A model generated the notes under the pieces. That model saw nothing but the letters and a program-made list of their open reading frames with translations. It did no database searches and had not been told where the DNA came from. Made by a program: the position numbers and the translations under genes. Below are positions 21,337 to 23,609 of a stretch of 23,609 nucleotides of DNA, piece after piece. Every line of letters begins with the position of its first letter. Position 1 is the stretch's first letter. Origin of the DNA: Prolixibacteraceae bacterium UBA6029 (GTDB lineage: Bacteria; Bacteroidota; Bacteroidia; Bacteroidales; Prolixibacteraceae); contig DIZL01000081.1 of the NCBI GenBank assembly GCA_002429385.1, positions 1 to 23,609 of the forward strand, read 5' to 3'.

Positions 21337-22356
21337 TTACCCGATCACATTCACTTCTCTTTCCAGATTTACTCCAAACTTTTCGTTAACTGATTGCCTG
21401 ATTTCTTCGGATAGTTCAAAGATTTCCTTCCCGGTAGCATTTCCATAATTAACCAGCACCAGCGCCTGTTTGGTATGTACACCGGCATCACCCCTGCGGA
21501 AACCTTTCCATCCGCATTGTTCGATCATCCATCCGGCAGCCAGTTTGGTTTTTTCATCCGTGGCAGGGTAGTGGGGCAGATTCGGATAATGGTTGAGTAA
21601 TTCTTCGGCTTTTGACGATTCGATGACAGGGTTTTTGAAGAAACTTCCGGCATTGCCGATCACTTTCGGATCGGGTAATTTCGATTCACGAATGCGGATG
21701 ACCGTTTGGCGGATGTTTCGAAGGTTGATTTCACCCAGCTTTCCCACTTCGGATTCCAGGTCAGCATAATGGAGCATGTATTCAGGAAACTTATCGAGCT
21801 TAAAAGTTGTGGCGGTAATTACAAACCGGTCTTTGAGCTGATTTTTAAAGATGCTGTCGCGGTAGGTAAACAGACAATCGGCTGCATCGATTGCATATTC
21901 TGTTTGAGTAAGCAGATCAATACCTGTTACCGATACAATCCGGTACTGGATCTCCATACCATAGGCGCCAATGTTCTGGACGGCTGCGGCGCCGACTTTG
22001 CCGGGAATAAGCGATAAATTTTCGATGCCACCCAGACCCATGGATACGGCATATTCCACGAGATCGTCCCATACGACTCCTGAACCTACTTCGAGCCAGA
22101 CGTGGTTCCGGTCTTCGTGCGTGATGCGAATTCCCGGTATATTCGGATGGATGACCAGGCCATTAAAATTATTCACAAACAGCATGTTACTCCCTTCGCC
22201 CAGGATTAAGACGGGCCAGTTGTGCAAATCTTTGTTGACAGCCAGAAAGCCTGCCAGGTCTTCGGTTTCGGTAAATTCGAAATAGTATTTTGCTGTGGTG
22301 TCGATACCAAACGTATTGTGCTTTCTGAGTTGAAAATCGGAGTAGGAGCGGATCAT
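21337..22356 (-). CDS. murB: UDP-N-acetylenolpyruvoylglucosamine reductase (type I MurB)
   Basis: A 339-residue FAD enzyme that reduces UDP-GlcNAc-enolpyruvate to UDP-MurNAc with NADPH, in peptidoglycan synthesis. The N-terminal HNTFGIDTTAKYYFEF and GEGSNML (53-59) contact FAD. IPGKVGAAAVQNIGAYG (117-133) is the second FAD segment, YRDS carries Arg166, and GNAGSFFKNP carries the proton-donor Ser238. The C-terminal LEREVNVIG supplies the catalytic Glu. Length and the intact middle insert match the E. coli-like type I form, not the shorter type II. It diverges from the glycosyltransferase across 59 nt. No division or cell-wall neighbour is in view. Confidence 0.95.
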   Translation of the reverse strand: MIRSYSDFQLRKHNTFGIDTTAKYYFEFTETEDLAGFLAVNKDLHNWPVLILGEGSNMLFVNNFNGLVIHPNIPGIRITHEDRNHVWLEVGSGVVWDDLVEYAVSMGLGGIENLSLIPGKVGAAAVQNIGAYGMEIQYRIVSVTGIDLLTQTEYAIDAADCLFTYRDSIFKNQLKDRFVITATTFKLDKFPEYMLHYADLESEVGKLGEINLRNIRQTVIRIRESKLPDPKVIGNAGSFFKNPVIESSKAEELLNHYPNLPHYPATDEKTKLAAGWMIEQCGWKGFRRGDAGVHTKQALVLVNYGNATGKEIFELSEEIRQSVNEKFGVNLEREVNVIG

Positions 22357-22415
22357 TTGAATTATTTTTCAGCAAATATAACAGAAGAACGAGCTTTTTC
22401 GTTTATCTTGGCTAT

Positions 22416-23543
22416 ATGAATCGACAGAAATCTGCCCTGAAGAAAGTTTCACTCAGTGTAATCAACGATTTGATGACTGATAATCGCCTGCATAAGGTGG
22501 CCGGAAGTCTGCAGCAAATGGGTTTTGAACCGGTATTGATTGGACGACTGCTGAGCGAAAGTCAACCTGTTATCCGCAGTTACCGGACCCACCGCATGAA
22601 GCTGATATTTCGCAAGGGGCCCCTGTTCTATATGGAATACAATCTTCGTCTGTTTCTCCATTTACTCCGATCCGATTACAGTGTTATGGCAGCTAATGAT
22701 CTGGATACCCTTCCGGCAAATTACCTGGCTTCACGCATCCGACATAAACCGTTGATTTACGACAGCCATGAGTATTTTACCGAGGTCCCGGAGTTAATTG
22801 GACGACCGATCGTAAGGGCGATATGGAAAAGCCTTGAAAAACTACTGGTTCCGAAGGTTAATGCGGCGTATACAGTATGTGATTCAATTGCCGGAGTGTA
22901 TCGTGATCTGTATGGTGTTGATTTTAAAGTCATCCGAAATCTCCCGGTTTATTCGAAGGAAGAAATCACGCCTGCGGAACAACAGCCGGAGACGGATAGG
23001 CCTAAGATTATTCTTTATCAGGGAGCTTTAAACCTGGGGAGGGGCGTTGAATCGGCGATCCGTGCCATGCAATACCTGGAAGGTGCAGAATTGTGGCTGG
23101 CCGGGGATGGAGACCTGACCGTCCAGTTAAAAGAATTGGTTACCGAACTGAAGCTGGAGCCGAAAGTGAAATTCCTGGGACGTTTACCCCTGGACGAATT
23201 AAGCAAGGTGACCAGACAGACCAGTTTAGGGATTTCGCTCGAAGAAGACCTGGGATTAAACTACCGGTTTGCCCTTCCCAATAAATTATTCGATTACATT
23301 CAGGCCGGAGTGCCTGTGCTGGTTTCAAATCTGCCTGAAATGAAGCGTATTGTGGATCAATACCAGATCGGTATGATTGCAGACACACACCAAAGGAAGG
23401 ATTTAGCCGAAATTATGAAAATGGCACTTTTTGACGAGGAGAAGATTAGCATTTGGAAACAAAATCTGCCCAAGGCTGCCAGGGAATTGTGCTGGGAAAA
23501 TGAAGAAATAATTCTTCGCCGGATATATTTCCCTTATCTCTAA
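22416..23543 (+). CDS. GT4-like glycosyltransferase (GT-B fold)
   Basis: A 375-residue glycosyltransferase with two Rossmann domains and no signal peptide. The N-terminal half (13-175) binds the acceptor; DSHEYFTE (116-123) is typical of this subgroup. The C-terminal half has the donor-site motifs: YQGALNLGRGVESAIRAM (201-218), LWLAGDGD (226-233), VKFLGRLPLDEL (251-262) and a final block SLEEDLGLNYRFALPNKLFD, then YIQAGVPVLVSN. The Glu-rich first part of that block stands where GT4 enzymes have EX7E. The sugar and acceptor cannot be told; surface polysaccharide or glycolipid work is likely. The ATG at 22416 lies close to the divergent murB start. Confidence 0.85.
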   Translation: MNRQKSALKKVSLSVINDLMTDNRLHKVAGSLQQMGFEPVLIGRLLSESQPVIRSYRTHRMKLIFRKGPLFYMEYNLRLFLHLLRSDYSVMAANDLDTLPANYLASRIRHKPLIYDSHEYFTEVPELIGRPIVRAIWKSLEKLLVPKVNAAYTVCDSIAGVYRDLYGVDFKVIRNLPVYSKEEITPAEQQPETDRPKIILYQGALNLGRGVESAIRAMQYLEGAELWLAGDGDLTVQLKELVTELKLEPKVKFLGRLPLDELSKVTRQTSLGISLEEDLGLNYRFALPNKLFDYIQAGVPVLVSNLPEMKRIVDQYQIGMIADTHQRKDLAEIMKMALFDEEKISIWKQNLPKAARELCWENEEIILRRIYFPYL

Positions 23544-23594
23544 ATGACAATTAAATTCTTTATCCCTGAGTCTACTCCGAAAAGCTACATAGCA

Positions 23595-23606
23595 CGTCAT
23601 TGCGAG
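23595..23606. repeat. Partial match to the MITE interior at the window edge
   Basis: CGTCATTGCGAG is shared with the interior of both MITE copies. It starts 52 nt after the glycosyltransferase stop and the window ends three bases later, so whether a third copy follows cannot be told. Confidence 0.4.
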
Positions 23607-23609
23607 TCT

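Overview
The window reads as a chromosomal segment from a member of the Bacteroidota, most likely in the Bacteroidales/Marinilabiliales range. The reasons are TAnnTTTG-type -7 promoter boxes, a bacterial serine palmitoyltransferase, a GH2/SGNH-esterase/GH43 saccharolytic block with lipoprotein and secretion signals, and a propeller-barrel outer-membrane protein. Placement below phylum is inference; there is no rRNA gene to anchor it.

Layout. (1) 115-397: a dodecin-like gene and a strong bidirectional terminator. (2) 415-5578, minus strand: a secreted glycan-degradation block of a GH2 lipoprotein, a sialate-O-acetylesterase-like SGNH enzyme and a GH43-like protein. (3) 5720-10397, minus: a surface protein with an HExxH domain, propeller and barrel, a zinc-ribbon protein, and a CPBP intramembrane protease with an early in-frame stop. 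(4) 10504-12515, minus: overlapping sphingolipid genes, serine palmitoyltransferase plus a probable 3-ketosphinganine reductase. (5) 12772-16853, plus: an ArsM-like methyltransferase, a 31-34 residue Cys-rich peptide, a radical SAM/SPASM peptide maturase, a DUF1847 protein and a thioredoxin-thioredoxin reductase fusion. (6) 16860-21300: an accessory zone with a BRO-N pseudogene, inverted-repeat elements, a membrane-protein gene split by a 121-bp MITE with a 10-bp target duplication, a parDE module between ~120-bp direct repeats, a ~200-bp fold-back element, DUF2007 and methyltransferase genes, and a second, inverted MITE copy. (7) 21337-23543: murB and a divergent GT4 glycosyltransferase.

The most interesting part is region 5. 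Its genes fit a previously unrecognised RiPP-type system. A short Lys-rich leader with a Cys-Cys...Cys core is encoded just upstream of a maturase with a complete radical SAM motif and all seven canonical SPASM cysteines. The partners are all thiol or soft-metal proteins: a methyltransferase that keeps the arsenite-binding cysteines of ArsM/AS3MT, a Cys-rich DUF1847 protein, and a one-chain thioredoxin/reductase that could keep thiols reduced. The last three genes are translationally packed (3-nt gap, then a 4-nt ATGA overlap). The product is unknown. A modified thiol peptide that handles arsenic or another soft metal(loid) is my leading hypothesis, not a demonstrated function.
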